The notes under the pieces were generated by a model. It did no database searches and was not told where the DNA came from. It was given only the letters and a program-made list of their open reading frames with translations. Below are positions 9,443 to 19,234 of a DNA stretch of 64,000 bases, piece after piece. The DNA lies in contig NZ_FMWU01000008.1 of the NCBI RefSeq assembly GCF_900103195.1, positions 124,001-188,000 of the forward strand, in the 5' to 3' direction. Both the position numbers and the translations under genes were made by a program. Source of the stretch: Methylobacterium sp. UNC378MF (GTDB lineage Bacteria; Pseudomonadota; Alphaproteobacteria; Rhizobiales; Beijerinckiaceae). Position 1 is the first letter of the stretch; each line of letters starts with the position of its first letter.

Positions 9443-11194
9443 CTATCGCATCTCGTCCGGCGCGGTCACACCGAGAATCGCAAGGCCGGCTGCGAGCGTG
9501 CTCCGAAGAGCTTCGACGAGCGCCAGCCGGGCCCACGTCGACTTTCGGTCGGTTGCATTAACAAACCGTAATTGCGGCAAGTCTTTGCCCTTGTTCCAGA
9601 AACTATGCAGCGACGAGGCCAGTTCATAGAGGTGGAACGCGATTCTGTGCGGCTCGTGGGCCAGCGCGGCGGATTCGAGAACCCGCGGGTACTGGGCGAT
9701 CAGGCGCATCATCTCGATCTCGCCCGGATCGCTCAGCACGGCGAGGTCGGCCTCGCGCGCCAGCGTGGCTGCCGAGAGGTCGGCGTCCGGAAAGGCCTCG
9801 CGCGCCTGCCGCTGTACCGAGCGGACGCGGGCATGCGCGTACTGGACGTAGAAGACCGGGTTGTCCTTCGACTGCTCCACCACCTTGGCGAGGTCGAAAT
9901 CCAGGGTCGCGTCGTTCTTCCGGTAGAGCATCATGAACCGGATCGCGTCGCGGCCGACCTCGTCGATCACGTCGCGCAAGGTCACGAACTCGCCGGCCCG
10001 CTTCGACATCTTGACGGGCTCGCCTGCGCGCAACAGCCGCACGAGCTGGCAGAGCTTGACGTCGAGCGTGGCCTTGCCGTCGCTCACCGCCTTCACGGCG
10101 GCCTGCATGCGCTTCACGTAGCCGCCGTGATCGGCGCCGAGGACGTCGATCAGATCGGTCGCGCCGGCGAGATACTTCGCCCGGTGATAGGCGATGTCGG
10201 AGGCGAAATAGGTGTACGAGCCGTCCGACTTCAGCAGCGGCCGGTCGCTGTCGTCGCCGAATTCCTTGGTGCGGAACAGCGTCTGCTCGCGGTCCTCCCA
10301 GTCCTCGGGCAGCTGCCCCTTGGGCGGCGGGAGGCGGCCCTCGTAGACGAGGCCCTTGGCGCGCAGCTCCGCGAGCAGGGACTTCACGGCCCCGCTCTCC
10401 TGGAGCGTCCGCTCGGAGAAGAACACGTCGTGGCGGATGCCGATCGCCGCCAGGTCGGCGCGGATCATGTCCATCATCATGCCGAGCGCGGTCTCGCGCA
10501 CCGTCGGCAGCCACTCCGCCTCGGCCCTGTCGAGGAGCGCGCGGCCATGGGTCTCGGCCAGCTTGGCGCCCACGGGCTTCAGGTAGTCGCCCGGATACAG
10601 GCCCTCCGCGATGGCGAAGGGCTCGCCCAGAGCCTCGCGGTAGCGCTGGAAGGCGGAGCGGGCCAGGACGTCGACCTGAACGCCGGCGTCGTTGATGTAG
10701 TATTCCCGCGTCACCTGCCGACCGGCCGCGACGAGCAGGTTGCACAGGGCGTCGCCGAACACCGCTCCGCGGCCGTGCCCGACATGCATCGGCCCCGTCG
10801 GATTCGCCGACACGTACTCGACGTTGATCGGGCCGCCGGGCAGCTGCGCGCGGCCGAACGTCTCCGGTGCGGACAGCGCGTCGCGCAGGACCGCGTGGAA
10901 GATCGCGGGGTCGAGCCGCAGGTTGATGAAGCCCGGCCCGGCGACGCTCGCCTCGACGATCCGCGGATCCGTGCGGAGCTCCGCCGCCAGGGCCTCGCCC
11001 AGCGCCTTCGGGTTGGCCCGCGCCTCCTTGGCCAGAACCAGCGCAGCGTTCGTGGCAAGGTCGCCGTGCGACGCGTCGCGGGGCGGCTCGACCACCACGC
11101 GGCCCAGGTCGAGGCCCTCGGGCAGGTGGCCGGCGCGAGTCAGCGCCTCCACGGCCTCGCGCACGCGCGCCTCGAACAGGGCGAAGATGTTCAT
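9443..11194 (-). CDS. argS: Arginine--tRNA ligase
   Basis: Charges tRNA-Arg. About 583 residues from ATG at 11194 ([18 protein letters not shown]), the usual ArgRS start; a longer in-frame reading to 11269 adds only Arg/Gly-rich residues. N-terminal Add1 domain, HIGH motif as HVGH within [25 protein letters not shown] as KMSKR within [13 protein letters not shown], and a C-terminal DALR anticodon-binding domain ending [13 protein letters not shown]. First gene of the minus-strand run argS, SPOR gene, nagZ. Confidence 0.97.
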   Translation of the reverse strand: MNIFALFEARVREAVEALTRAGHLPEGLDLGRVVVEPPRDASHGDLATNAALVLAKEARANPKALGEALAAELRTDPRIVEASVAGPGFINLRLDPAIFHAVLRDALSAPETFGRAQLPGGPINVEYVSANPTGPMHVGHGRGAVFGDALCNLLVAAGRQVTREYYINDAGVQVDVLARSAFQRYREALGEPFAIAEGLYPGDYLKPVGAKLAETHGRALLDRAEAEWLPTVRETALGMMMDMIRADLAAIGIRHDVFFSERTLQESGAVKSLLAELRAKGLVYEGRLPPPKGQLPEDWEDREQTLFRTKEFGDDSDRPLLKSDGSYTYFASDIAYHRAKYLAGATDLIDVLGADHGGYVKRMQAAVKAVSDGKATLDVKLCQLVRLLRAGEPVKMSKRAGEFVTLRDVIDEVGRDAIRFMMLYRKNDATLDFDLAKVVEQSKDNPVFYVQYAHARVRSVQRQAREAFPDADLSAATLAREADLAVLSDPGEIEMMRLIAQYPRVLESAALAHEPHRIAFHLYELASSLHSFWNKGKDLPQLRFVNATDRKSTWARLALVEALRSTLAAGLAILGVTAPDEMR

Positions 11195-11473
11195 GGGTCT
11201 CGATCTCGCTCGCGCGGGGGTCTCGTCGCCCGGCCCGTCCGGCCTGCGCCCGCCGCGGCGGTCTAGCAAGGGGGCGGGAGGGTGTCACGGCGCCGGGCCG
11301 CGTGCCCGACCGGCGGAGTCCACATTCGCGGCATCGGTCCGATAACCAAGTCCGGGCTGCGGCCGCGTTATCCCGTGCGACGAATACGGATCGCCCAATG
11401 TCCGTCTTGTCTCGCACGGGATGAAACGGTGTCATCGCCGTCGATCGAGAGTGTGCCGATCGCGGAGTTGCTG

Positions 11474-11908
11474 ATGAAGACCTTGACGATTGCGGGTACG
11501 GCGCTCTGCGCCCTCATCCTGGCCGCGCCGAGTGCCGAGGCGGGCGGCTTCCGCGGCGGCGGATTCCATGGCGGCGGTTTCCACGGCGGCGGCTTCCACG
11601 GCGGTTTCCGGGGCGGCTACGGCTACCGCGGCGGCTTCGCGGGCCGCGGCTTCTACGGCCGCGGCTATGGTTACGGCTACCGTCGCGGCTACGGTCGCGC
11701 CCTCGGCTACGGGCTGGCCGGCGCGGGGATCGGCCTCGGGCTCGGGCTCGCCGCCGGGACCGTCTACGGCGGTTACGGCTACGGTGGCTACGGCTATGGC
11801 GGCTACGGCTACCCGGCCGGCTATGGCGGCTACGGCTATCCGGCCGCCTACGGTAGCTACGGCTACGGCGGGTGCTACGACAGCTTCGCCTGCGGCTGCG
11901 GCTGCTGA
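11474..11908 (+). CDS. Glycine/tyrosine-rich secreted protein
   Basis: 144 residues from ATG at 11474. A clear signal peptide (MKTLTIAGTALCALILAAPS, cleavage near AEA-GG) is followed by tandem GGGFH repeats, a YGYRGGF / RGYGYGYRRGY region, a short hydrophobic stretch (GLAGAGIGLGLGLAAGTVYG), then YGYGG repeats and a Cys-containing end CYDSFACGCGC. This is low-complexity surface or periplasmic protein of a type common in Methylobacterium and other Rhizobiales; no enzymatic motif is visible. It is inserted on the plus strand between dgt and argS, which are usually neighbours. The 279 bases upstream presumably hold its promoter; I could not pick a convincing one. Confidence 0.8.
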   Translation: MKTLTIAGTALCALILAAPSAEAGGFRGGGFHGGGFHGGGFHGGFRGGYGYRGGFAGRGFYGRGYGYGYRRGYGRALGYGLAGAGIGLGLGLAAGTVYGGYGYGGYGYGGYGYPAGYGGYGYPAAYGSYGYGGCYDSFACGCGC

Positions 11909-11933
11909 TCCGATCCCGCCCTGCGCCGGGCCC

Positions 11934-13196
11934 TCAGGGCTCGGCGAGGGGCAGGCCTCGGCTGGGCAACTCCCAGTGCAGGTCCGGCGTGGTCGCGTAG
12001 AGCTTGCGGTGCGCCAGGACCGCGTAGGTGTCGGTCATGCCGGCGATGTAGTCGGCGACCCGGCGGGCGACCCGCGCCTCGGTGGCTCCTTCGAGACCGG
12101 CGCTCCACTCCTCCGGCATCCGGGACGGCGCCGCGGTGAACGCGGCGAACAGGTCGTTGACGATGGCATCGGCCTTCTTCCGCACCGCCACCACGCCGGG
12201 ATGCCGGTACATCCGCTCCCACAGGAAGCGCATGATGTCGGCATCGGCCGCCGCGATCTCCGGCGAGAAGACGATGACCGGCTGATCCGCGTTCCGGATG
12301 TCCTCGACGCGGCGCGGATCCAGGGCGGCGATCCGGCGGCCGCCCTCGCGGATGACGTCCTCGACGAAGCGGGTGATCACCCGCCGGGCGAGCTCGTGGA
12401 TCATCCGCGACGGCTCCAGGCCGGGATGCAGCCGGTCGATCTCGTCGAGCAGCCCGGCCAGGAACGGCACCGCCCGCAGCTCCGGGATCTCGAACAGCCC
12501 GGCGCGCAGCCCGTCGTCCAGGTCGTGGGCGGCGTAGGCGATATCGTCGGCGAGGGAGGCCGCCTGGGCCTCGGGCCCCGCCTGGCTCCATAGGTCGAGG
12601 GGGTTCAGCGCGTCGTATTCCAGGATGGCCGCCGGGATGCCGTGGGCGGCGTAGCGGGGTGTCGGCCGCCCGTCTGCGGTCAGAAGCGGGCCGTTGTGCT
12701 TGACCAGGCCCTCCAGCGTCTCCCAGGCGAGGTTCAGCCCGTCGAAGCCGGCGTAGCGCCGCTCCAGCCGGGTGACGATCCGCAGCGCCTGGGCATTGTG
12801 GTCGAAGCCCCCGTAGCGCGCCATGCAGGCGTCGAGGGCGTCCTCGCCGGTATGGCCGAAGCAGGTGTGGCCGAGGTCGTGGCTGAGGGCCAGCGCCTCC
12901 GCGAGATCCTCGTCGAGCCCGAGGGCGCGGGCGAGCGCCCGGCCGATCTGGCTCACCTCCAGGGTGTGGGTCAGGCGGGTGCGGTAATGGTCGCCCTCGT
13001 GATGCACGAAGACCTGCGTCTTGTGCTTCAGTCGCCGGAACGCCGTCGAGTGGATGATCCGGTCGCGATCGCGCTGGAAGTCGCTGCGGGTCGGCGAGCC
13101 GGCCTCCGGGATGAGGCGTCCCCGGGTGCGGGCCGGGTCCGTGGCGTAGGGCGCGCGCCAGCGCTCACCGTTCGGTCGCACGGCATCCGCTCGCAA
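11934..13196 (-). CDS. dgt: dGTPase-like deoxynucleotide triphosphohydrolase
   Basis: HD-domain hydrolase releasing triphosphate from dNTPs. 420 residues. N-terminal [20 protein letters not shown] and [11 protein letters not shown] are characteristic of the bacterial dGTPase-like group; metal ligands are in [12 protein letters not shown] and the HD motif [16 protein letters not shown]. Divergent from erpA across 138 bases, an arrangement conserved in alphaproteobacteria. It converges on the glycine-rich gene at 11474-11908, with 25 bases between stops. Confidence 0.95.
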   Translation of the reverse strand: MRADAVRPNGERWRAPYATDPARTRGRLIPEAGSPTRSDFQRDRDRIIHSTAFRRLKHKTQVFVHHEGDHYRTRLTHTLEVSQIGRALARALGLDEDLAEALALSHDLGHTCFGHTGEDALDACMARYGGFDHNAQALRIVTRLERRYAGFDGLNLAWETLEGLVKHNGPLLTADGRPTPRYAAHGIPAAILEYDALNPLDLWSQAGPEAQAASLADDIAYAAHDLDDGLRAGLFEIPELRAVPFLAGLLDEIDRLHPGLEPSRMIHELARRVITRFVEDVIREGGRRIAALDPRRVEDIRNADQPVIVFSPEIAAADADIMRFLWERMYRHPGVVAVRKKADAIVNDLFAAFTAAPSRMPEEWSAGLEGATEARVARRVADYIAGMTDTYAVLAHRKLYATTPDLHWELPSRGLPLAEP

Positions 13197-13334
13197 ACTC
13201 GCGCACCCTGATCATGACGGCTCCCCGCCCGGCGCGTTGCGGCGCGGGCTTGCGCCTCATATCTTGTGGGCCAGGGTGCGCTCGGCAACGGGCCGGGCGC
13301 GCCGTCCACTGAACGAATGCGTGGCCAGAGACCG

Positions 13335-13661
13335 ATGGCTGAGATCACCCTGACCGCCCGCGCGGCCAAGCGCATCAACGAGATCATGGTGGCGGAGCCG
13401 GCCGGCTCGTCCCTGCGGATCAGCGTCAACGGGGGCGGCTGCTCGGGCTTCTCCTACGCCTTCGACATCACCCGCGCCCGGGAGGCACAGGACGTCGCGA
13501 TCGAGCGCGACGGTGCCACCGTGATCGTCGATCCGGTCTCGCTGGAATACATGAGCGGCTCGACCATCGATTTCGTGAACGATCTGATCGGCCAATCCTT
13601 CAAGATCGAGAATCCGCTCGCCACCGCTTCCTGCGGCTGCGGCACCTCCTTCTCGTTGTAA
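13335..13661 (+). CDS. erpA: A-type iron-sulfur cluster carrier (ErpA/IscA family)
   Basis: 108 residues from ATG at 13335 (MAEITLTARAAKRINEIM). Three conserved cysteines: one in GGGCSGFSY and two in the C-terminal ASCGCGTSFSL. This is the A-type carrier pattern for delivering Fe-S clusters to target enzymes such as those of isoprenoid synthesis. An upstream in-frame Met (13317) would add six residues but lacks conservation. Position next to divergent dgt favours the ErpA assignment over SufA or IscA, since no suf or isc genes are near. Confidence 0.93.
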   Translation: MAEITLTARAAKRINEIMVAEPAGSSLRISVNGGGCSGFSYAFDITRAREAQDVAIERDGATVIVDPVSLEYMSGSTIDFVNDLIGQSFKIENPLATASCGCGTSFSL

Positions 13662-13806
13662 GGGCTGGCTCGGCGCACCTGTGCCGTTGCGTCCGTACGA
13701 CACCGGTCCCGGCTCGGTCGCCCGGACCGGCGTGCGCGATTGCCTCGCTCGGCAAAACGCGGCACGGCTAGGGTATTCCCGTGAGAGCCCTGGTCCGGAC
13801 GCAGCC

Positions 13807-15750
13807 ATGAACCATCCGAAGGCCCGCATTCGCCTCCGGTCGGCCTGGGCGACGACCGGCATGCTGGTCCTCCTGGGCCTCGCGTCCGTGCCCGCGCCGC
13901 TCGCCGCGCAGGAGGCGGCCGCTGCCGTCCAGGACGTGACGGTCACCGATGTGATGCTTCCGCTCGGCGGCACGCTGCTGAAGGCCCCGAAGCTGACGGC
14001 GAGTGGCACGCGCCTCTCGAAGGAGGATCTCGCGGCGATCCTGCGGTCCGATTCCGCCGTCCCCTGGGAGCAGCGGCTGGCCAAGCTCGATGCCGGCAGC
14101 CTGACGATCCCGGTTCTCACCTCTGAGAATGCCGGGCCCGGCGACAACCGGCAGACTGTGACCTACCGCGACGTCGTCGCCCGCGACATCCGCGCCGGCC
14201 GTGTCGGCGAGTTGTCGGCGGCAGGCGCCACGGTCAGCGCGATCGCCGGGCCGAACCGCAGCTCCGGAACCTACGGACAGGTGCGGGCCACGGACCTGGA
14301 TCTCGCGGCGCTCAGCCGTCTCTACACGGTTCCCGGCGACGGCAAGGGACCCGTCCAGCGCGTCTACGGAACCATCCAGGTTTCGGACGTGACCTATTCC
14401 GACGCGCGCGGGACCACCGTGAAGATCGCGCGCCTCGATGGGCGCGACCTCGGTGGCCGTCAGGTGCCGGACGGCTGGAGCGGTGCCTTCGCGATCGTGG
14501 CCGGCGGCTTCGACGAATCCAGCGACCGGCGCCCCCTGGCGGGCGCGGCCGCCGACCTCATCGCGGCGACTTCCGTCGGCAGCCTGGAGATGCAGGGCCT
14601 GAGCGTGAGCGATACAGATCCGAAGGGGCCGGTTCTGTTCGAGATCGGCCGCGCCGCCTACACGTCCTCCGGTGCTGAGCGTGGCACCACGCTGAACAAC
14701 CTGTCGCTGTCACGCGGGCCTCTGCGCATCCATGTCGGCCGCGTCGCCGCGCTGGGGACCTCCCTGGCGCCGACCGTCGCGACCCTTCAGGGTATCGCCG
14801 CCGAGCCGACGGGAGGGCCCGGCTTCTCCGACGTCGAGATGCGCCGCCTGACCCCGACGCTCGGCAATCTCACCCTCAGCGACCTGTCGATTGAACTCCC
14901 GTCCGAGGCCGAGGCGGACCGGGCAACGCCGCGCGATCCGCGGCCGCCGGCCCGCGGGGCCCTCCCCGACCCGAGCCGGCCGGGGGCCGGCAAGGCGGTC
15001 GAACCCCGGGCGGTCGAGCCCCGGGCGGCCGACATCGTCGCCGATCCCCTCGCCGTCACGGTGTCGCCGCGGCCGGCCCGCCGCGTCGCGCTGCGCGAAG
15101 CCAACCTGGCGTTCGGGCCGCCGACCGAGGGCGTGCCAAGCGCGACCCGCGTCACCCTCTCGGGCCTGACCTTGCCCGCCGATCTCCTCGCCGGCGCGCC
15201 GATCGTCGGCATGCTGCCGGTCTACGGCTACCGGGATCTCGACCTCGATCTCGTGGCCGATGCGACGCTGGACGAGAAGGCCCGCGACCTCGCCCTGCGC
15301 GAGGTCACGATATCGGGGCGCGACATCGGTACCGTCCGTCTTTCCGGCCTGCTGGGGGGCATCGGACCCGAGCTGTTCTCCGGCACCCTTCCGGCGGCCA
15401 CCATGCTGATGTTCTCGGGCAGCGCCAAGACCCTCGACCTGACGGTGGAGAATGCCGGCCTTTTCGAGCGCTTCCTGGCCGCCCAATCGAAGGATCTCAG
15501 CCTCAAGCCGGACGAGCTGCGCAAGGAATACGTCACCGCGAGCCTGCTCGGCGTTCCGATCATCCTCGGCAACAGCGCGGCCGCCAAGGGCATCGGGGCC
15601 GCCATGGGCCAGTTCGTCATGAAGCCCGGGAAGCTCGCGGTGCACGCGAAGTCCAAGGAGCCCGCGGGCATCGGGTTCATCGATCTCGGCGCGGCGCGCT
15701 CGCCGGCGGCCGTGCTCGACCGGCTCGATGTCGAGGCGAAGGCAAACTGA
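13807..15750 (+). CDS. Exported protein of unknown function, 647 residues
   Basis: I do not recognise a family with confidence. From ATG at 13807 the protein has a signal peptide (hydrophobic run TTGMLVLLGLASVPAPLAA, then QEAAAA). The N-terminal region to about 360 is rich in short strand-like units with repeated TVSDVTY / LSGLTL-style phrases, a Pro/Arg-rich linker lies near 385-425 (with EPRAVEPRAAD repeated), and the C-terminal half has DLDLVADATLDEKARDLALR and later GVPIILGNSAAAKGIGAAMG. The general look is of a periplasmic beta-rich protein. It follows erpA by 145 bases on the same strand and precedes a membrane-protein gene. Codon use is typical of the window. Confidence 0.85.
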   Translation: MNHPKARIRLRSAWATTGMLVLLGLASVPAPLAAQEAAAAVQDVTVTDVMLPLGGTLLKAPKLTASGTRLSKEDLAAILRSDSAVPWEQRLAKLDAGSLTIPVLTSENAGPGDNRQTVTYRDVVARDIRAGRVGELSAAGATVSAIAGPNRSSGTYGQVRATDLDLAALSRLYTVPGDGKGPVQRVYGTIQVSDVTYSDARGTTVKIARLDGRDLGGRQVPDGWSGAFAIVAGGFDESSDRRPLAGAAADLIAATSVGSLEMQGLSVSDTDPKGPVLFEIGRAAYTSSGAERGTTLNNLSLSRGPLRIHVGRVAALGTSLAPTVATLQGIAAEPTGGPGFSDVEMRRLTPTLGNLTLSDLSIELPSEAEADRATPRDPRPPARGALPDPSRPGAGKAVEPRAVEPRAADIVADPLAVTVSPRPARRVALREANLAFGPPTEGVPSATRVTLSGLTLPADLLAGAPIVGMLPVYGYRDLDLDLVADATLDEKARDLALREVTISGRDIGTVRLSGLLGGIGPELFSGTLPAATMLMFSGSAKTLDLTVENAGLFERFLAAQSKDLSLKPDELRKEYVTASLLGVPIILGNSAAAKGIGAAMGQFVMKPGKLAVHAKSKEPAGIGFIDLGAARSPAAVLDRLDVEAKAN

Positions 15751-15825
15751 GCCGGCCGAGACCGGGCTGAGACCTGTCTCGGACCCGTCGCGGCGCGCCG
15801 GGCCGTGTGCCGGGAGGAGCCGTCC

Positions 15826-16341
15826 ATGCTCGTCGTCCGTCTCTCGAAGGCCGCCTTGGTTGCCGCACTGGCGCTGACCTGCACGCTGGTGGTGTTCGGC
15901 AACATCGTCGATCCGGCGGTGAACCTCGCCTTCGTGCAGCATGTGCTGGCGATGGACACCGTCCTGCCCGGATCGGGAATCGTCGACCGTTCGATCACGG
16001 ATCCGGCGCTCCAGCGCGCGGCCTTCGCCCTGATCGTCGCCGGAGAGGCTCTGACCACCCTCCTGCTCTGGATCGGCGTGCTGCTGATGCTCGTGCGGTT
16101 GCGGGCCTCGCCCGCCCGTTTCGTCCGGGCGAAGGCCTGGGCGATTGCCGGCCTGAGCGTGGGCTTTCTGATCTGGCAGGCGGGCTTCCTGGGCATCGGC
16201 GGCGAGTGGTTCGGCATGTGGATGTCGACTACCTGGAACGGCCAGCAATCGGCCTTCCGCTTCGCCATGACGGTGCTCGGCGTACTGATCTACGTGGCCC
16301 TGCCCGAGGCCGGGGATCCGACCGGCACCCGCGGGGGCTGA
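15826..16341 (+). CDS. DUF2165 family integral membrane protein
   Basis: 171 residues from ATG at 15826 (MLVVRLSKAALVAALALTC). Four hydrophobic segments, and the DUF2165 hallmark NIVDPAVNLAFVQHVLAMDT after the first helix, then GEWFGMWMSTTWNGQQSAFRF between helices three and four. Predicted small inner-membrane protein with no known function. It starts 75 bases after the unknown exported protein, so the two may share a transcript. The seven-residue longer reading from 15805 is unlikely. Confidence 0.85.
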   Translation: MLVVRLSKAALVAALALTCTLVVFGNIVDPAVNLAFVQHVLAMDTVLPGSGIVDRSITDPALQRAAFALIVAGEALTTLLLWIGVLLMLVRLRASPARFVRAKAWAIAGLSVGFLIWQAGFLGIGGEWFGMWMSTTWNGQQSAFRFAMTVLGVLIYVALPEAGDPTGTRGG

Positions 16342-16596
16342 GCTCGGCGGGACGAGCTGACCATCAGTTCCCGTGACTCCCGATCGTCCGTGATCGAGGG
16401 GTGAAGGTCGAACTGGGTCCGCGGTCATGGCCGCCGACGCCGTGGCCGTTCGCGCTGCCATGGGAACGGCCTTCGGTGCGTGGCCTGACAGGCGCTTTTG
16501 CGCCGAAGTCTCATCCGCTTGAGGGGAAGGAACGTGACGCCTTCTGTTTCCGACGCGCTCGGCCGTTGACCGCCAGGGATCGACCGACCTATCACA

Positions 16597-16612
16597 TATA
16601 GCATGAGCTATA
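16597..16612. promoter_or_regulatory. Perfect 6+6 dyad over a TATAAT box before the barrel gene
   Basis: TATAGC, four-base spacer ATGA, then GCTATA form a perfect inverted repeat. The right arm runs into TATAAT (16609-16614), a good -10 box in an AT-poor genome. A start at about +7 from that box would fall on or next to the ATG at 16623, which would leave little or no 5' leader. No good -35 match is seen at the right spacing. It could be an operator, a -10 element or both. Confidence 0.35.
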
Positions 16613-16622
16613 ATGATGGGTC

Positions 16623-17552
16623 ATGGCTATGAAACACGTCTGCGTTCCGTGCCGCCTGGCGCGCGGGGGCCTCGTCCTGTGCTGGCTGGCGCCGACGCTC
16701 GGCATGGCCGGGACGCCTGCTTCGGCGCAGACGCTTCCGACTGCCGCCGAGAACCTGACGCCGGGCGATCTCGACAGCGAGCATCTGTTCGGCTTCACGG
16801 AAGGCAGTGACCTTGGTGTGCCCGGGGAAGCGGAGCTGGAATGGGAGACGAGCGGGCGCCTCGGGCGCCGCCTCGGCCGCTTCCTGACAGTGGACAGCGG
16901 CTTGGCGCTGAAGATGCCACTCACCAACGCGTTCCGCTTGGCACCGGGTGTCACCTTCAACGCTTCCGATATCGGCACGCCCGGGGCGCCGACCCGGACC
17001 ACCGGCGGCTTCAACGGCGGCTTCGTCGAGACCCGATTGCGCCTGCTGGATCGACGTGCGGCGCCCTTCGGCCTGACGCTGAACCTCGTGCCGGGTTACG
17101 GCACCGTGGACGGCGGATCGGGCGCGCCGGCCCGCAGCTTCGGCACGGAGGTCGGGCTGTTGGCCGACCGGGAGGTGATCCCCGACACGCTGGTCGCCGC
17201 TCTCAACGCGAGCTTCGCATTCTCATCGACGCGCATGAACGTGACGAACGCGCGCCTGCTCGGATCGGGGATCGAGGTGTCGGCTGCGCTAGCCTATCGC
17301 GTTCAACCCGGCGTTTTCCTCGGCGGTGAGGTCCGCTACACCCGCACATACGAGGGCCTGACGCTCGACCGGTTCGCGGGCGACGCCGTCTATATCGGAC
17401 CCACCGCCTACACGAATCTGTCCCCGCATGCCTGGGCCTCGTTCACCTGGAGCTTCCAGGTTGCCGGGCAGGCGCTGGGAGAGCCCGGGCCTCTCGACCT
17501 CTCGAACTTCGACCGGCATCAGATGCGGCTGCGCGTCGGGTACAATTTCTGA
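16623..17552 (+). CDS. Predicted outer-membrane beta-barrel protein
   Basis: 309 residues. A signal peptide with hydrophobic stretch GGLVLCWLAPTLGMAGTPA and a cleavage site near SAQ-TL, then alternating polar/hydrophobic strands throughout and a final aromatic residue (QMRLRVGYNF), the C-terminal signature recognised by the BAM machinery. Strand-like segments such as GEAELEWETSGRLG, VFLGGEVRYTRTY and AWASFTWSFQVAG fit a transmembrane barrel. No ligand can be named. An in-frame Met at 16629 is an alternative start. It stands alone: 281 bases follow the DUF2165 gene, and it converges on the ABC importer genes. Confidence 0.75.
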   Translation: MAMKHVCVPCRLARGGLVLCWLAPTLGMAGTPASAQTLPTAAENLTPGDLDSEHLFGFTEGSDLGVPGEAELEWETSGRLGRRLGRFLTVDSGLALKMPLTNAFRLAPGVTFNASDIGTPGAPTRTTGGFNGGFVETRLRLLDRRAAPFGLTLNLVPGYGTVDGGSGAPARSFGTEVGLLADREVIPDTLVAALNASFAFSSTRMNVTNARLLGSGIEVSAALAYRVQPGVFLGGEVRYTRTYEGLTLDRFAGDAVYIGPTAYTNLSPHAWASFTWSFQVAGQALGEPGPLDLSNFDRHQMRLRVGYNF

Positions 17553-17730
17553 TCCCGGCCGGAACAGACGTCGGGCATCTCCGCGCGCTCAGCGTCGGCA
17601 AGACGGCTCGGCGCCGGCGCAGGGCGGTCCCACGCCCCGGCCCCGCGCCGCTCTTCCGGTCGATTCTGACGGCCGCACGCGAGGACGGTCGGCAGCCTTC
17701 TCGAAACGCCGCGTCCGCGGAACCCAGACG

Positions 17731-18465
17731 TCAGAGCGCGATGATGTCCGGATGCCGCGCGGCCAGCGTCGCCCGGGTGGTCTCGGCCCAGGCGCGGTCG
17801 CGCTCCCGGCGGGGGCGATCGAGGGGCACGTCGGCGATCAGAGTCGCAGGGCGTCTCGAGACCAGCAGCAGCCGGTCGGCGACCCCGATCGCCTCCGCGA
17901 CGTTGTGCGTGACCATCAGGACGCTCATGCCGGCCTGATCCACCGTATCCACCACCAGGCCGCGCAGCTCGGCGGCCGCAGCATCGTCGAGGGAGACGAA
18001 CGGCTCGTCGAGCACCAGCACGCGCGGACCGTCGGCCAGCGCCCGCGCGAGCGCCACCCGCCGTTGCATCCCCAGCGACAACGCCTTCGGATAGCTGTTC
18101 CGCCACGCCGTGAGGCCGAGCCGCGCGAACAAGCCGTCGAGGTCGCGCCCGCGCCGCTCCCGGGGGAGCCCGAGGCGGACATTGTGCTCGACGCTGCGCC
18201 ACGGCAGCAGCCGCGGCTCCTGGAACACCATGCCGGCCTGTTCCGCGCCGGAGACGCGGCCCTCGAAGGCCGGATCGAGCCCCAGCAGGATCCGCAGCGT
18301 CGTGGTCTTTCCCGCGCCCGAAGGCCCGATCAGGCAGACGATCTCCCCGGCGGCGACGGCGAATGCGAGGTCGCGGACGGCCTCGACCGGCTCGGCGCCG
18401 CGGGGCCGATACCATTTCGACGCGATCGCGACCTGCAGGACGGGCTCAGCGCCAGCGACGGACAT
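17731..18465 (-). CDS. ABC importer ATP-binding protein (NitT/TauT family)
   Basis: 244 residues. Walker A GPSGAGKTTTLRILLG, signature region YPKALSLGMQRRVALARAL (the LSGGQ equivalent is LSLGM), Walker B VLVLDEPFVSLDDAAA and switch His in MVTHNVAEAI. Resembles SsuB/TauB, which energise uptake of sulfonates, taurine, nitrate and similar small molecules. Its start overlaps the permease stop by 20 bases; last gene of the operon binding protein, permease, ATPase. Confidence 0.9.
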   Translation of the reverse strand: MSVAGAEPVLQVAIASKWYRPRGAEPVEAVRDLAFAVAAGEIVCLIGPSGAGKTTTLRILLGLDPAFEGRVSGAEQAGMVFQEPRLLPWRSVEHNVRLGLPRERRGRDLDGLFARLGLTAWRNSYPKALSLGMQRRVALARALADGPRVLVLDEPFVSLDDAAAAELRGLVVDTVDQAGMSVLMVTHNVAEAIGVADRLLLVSRRPATLIADVPLDRPRRERDRAWAETTRATLAARHPDIIAL

Positions 18466-19183
18466 AGGCTTCGAGCCGCTGCAGCAGGAGGACGTCGATG
18501 CCGATCATCACGGCCATGAAGACGAGGCTGTAGCCGATGATGGCCGCCACGTCGGTGCTCTGGACGAAGTAGTAGTTGATCGCGAAGCCGACCCCGTCCG
18601 GTCGCCCGAGCAGCTCCACCACCAGCACGATCTTCCAGGCCAGCGACAGACCCGACCGCGCCGCTGTCACCATGTAGGGCTGGAGCTGCGGGATCAGGAT
18701 GTCGCGGGCCCAGCTGCGCCGGTCGAGCCGATAGGCGCGGGCCATCTCGTCGAGGCCGGGATCGAGATTCCGGGCGCCTTCCCGCACGATCACCGCGACG
18801 TTCGGCAGCTTGTTGAGCACCACCGCCAGGATCGCGGCGGTTTCGGTGAGCCCGACCCAGACATAGGCCAGGACCGTGATCACCAGGGCCGGCGTGTTGA
18901 GGAGGACGAGGAGCGGCGTGTCGAGGCTGAGATCGGCGGCCTTCGAGCGTCCGAGCGCGACGCCGAGGACGACGCCGAGGGACATGGCCACCGTGAAGGA
19001 GATCGCCACCCGCAGCAGCGTCATCCCGACATTGTGTCCGAGGTCGCCGCGCTCGGCCTCCTGTACGATGAAGCGCAGCACCGCCATCGGCGCCGGCAGC
19101 AGGCGTGAACCCGCTTCGAGGGCGGCCAGTTGCCAGGCACCGATGAGCACGGCCAGGGACGCGAGGCGGGTCAGCGCGCCCAT
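18446..19183 (-). CDS. ABC importer permease (NitT/TauT family)
   Basis: 245 residues, about six membrane helices, with the EAA-type cytoplasmic loop near LDEMARAYRLDRRSWARDIL that contacts the ATPase. Family: BPD_transp_1, SsuC/TauC-like. Start at 19183 (MGALTRLASLAVLIGAWQLA) gives a normal first helix. It lies 51 bases after the binding-protein gene and overlaps the ATPase gene by 20 bases. Confidence 0.9.
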   Translation of the reverse strand: MGALTRLASLAVLIGAWQLAALEAGSRLLPAPMAVLRFIVQEAERGDLGHNVGMTLLRVAISFTVAMSLGVVLGVALGRSKAADLSLDTPLLVLLNTPALVITVLAYVWVGLTETAAILAVVLNKLPNVAVIVREGARNLDPGLDEMARAYRLDRRSWARDILIPQLQPYMVTAARSGLSLAWKIVLVVELLGRPDGVGFAINYYFVQSTDVAAIIGYSLVFMAVMIGIDVLLLQRLEAYVRRWR

Positions 19184-19234
19184 GCCGTCCCGATACGCAC
19201 GATCGCCGCCAGGAGTGCCCGCCGCACGGGCGCC

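Noticed and set aside
9572..11266. Long plus-strand frame antisense to argS
   Set aside because: Composition typical of an antisense GC shadow; ArgRS motifs are on the other strand.
11540..11880. Short DNA repeats that could suggest a CRISPR or tandem-repeat array
   Set aside because: They are the codons of GGGFH and YGYGG repeats in one protein; no spacer structure.
16401..16601. 66-codon frame before the outer-membrane barrel gene
   Set aside because: No ribosome-binding site or conserved look; sits in the promoter region.
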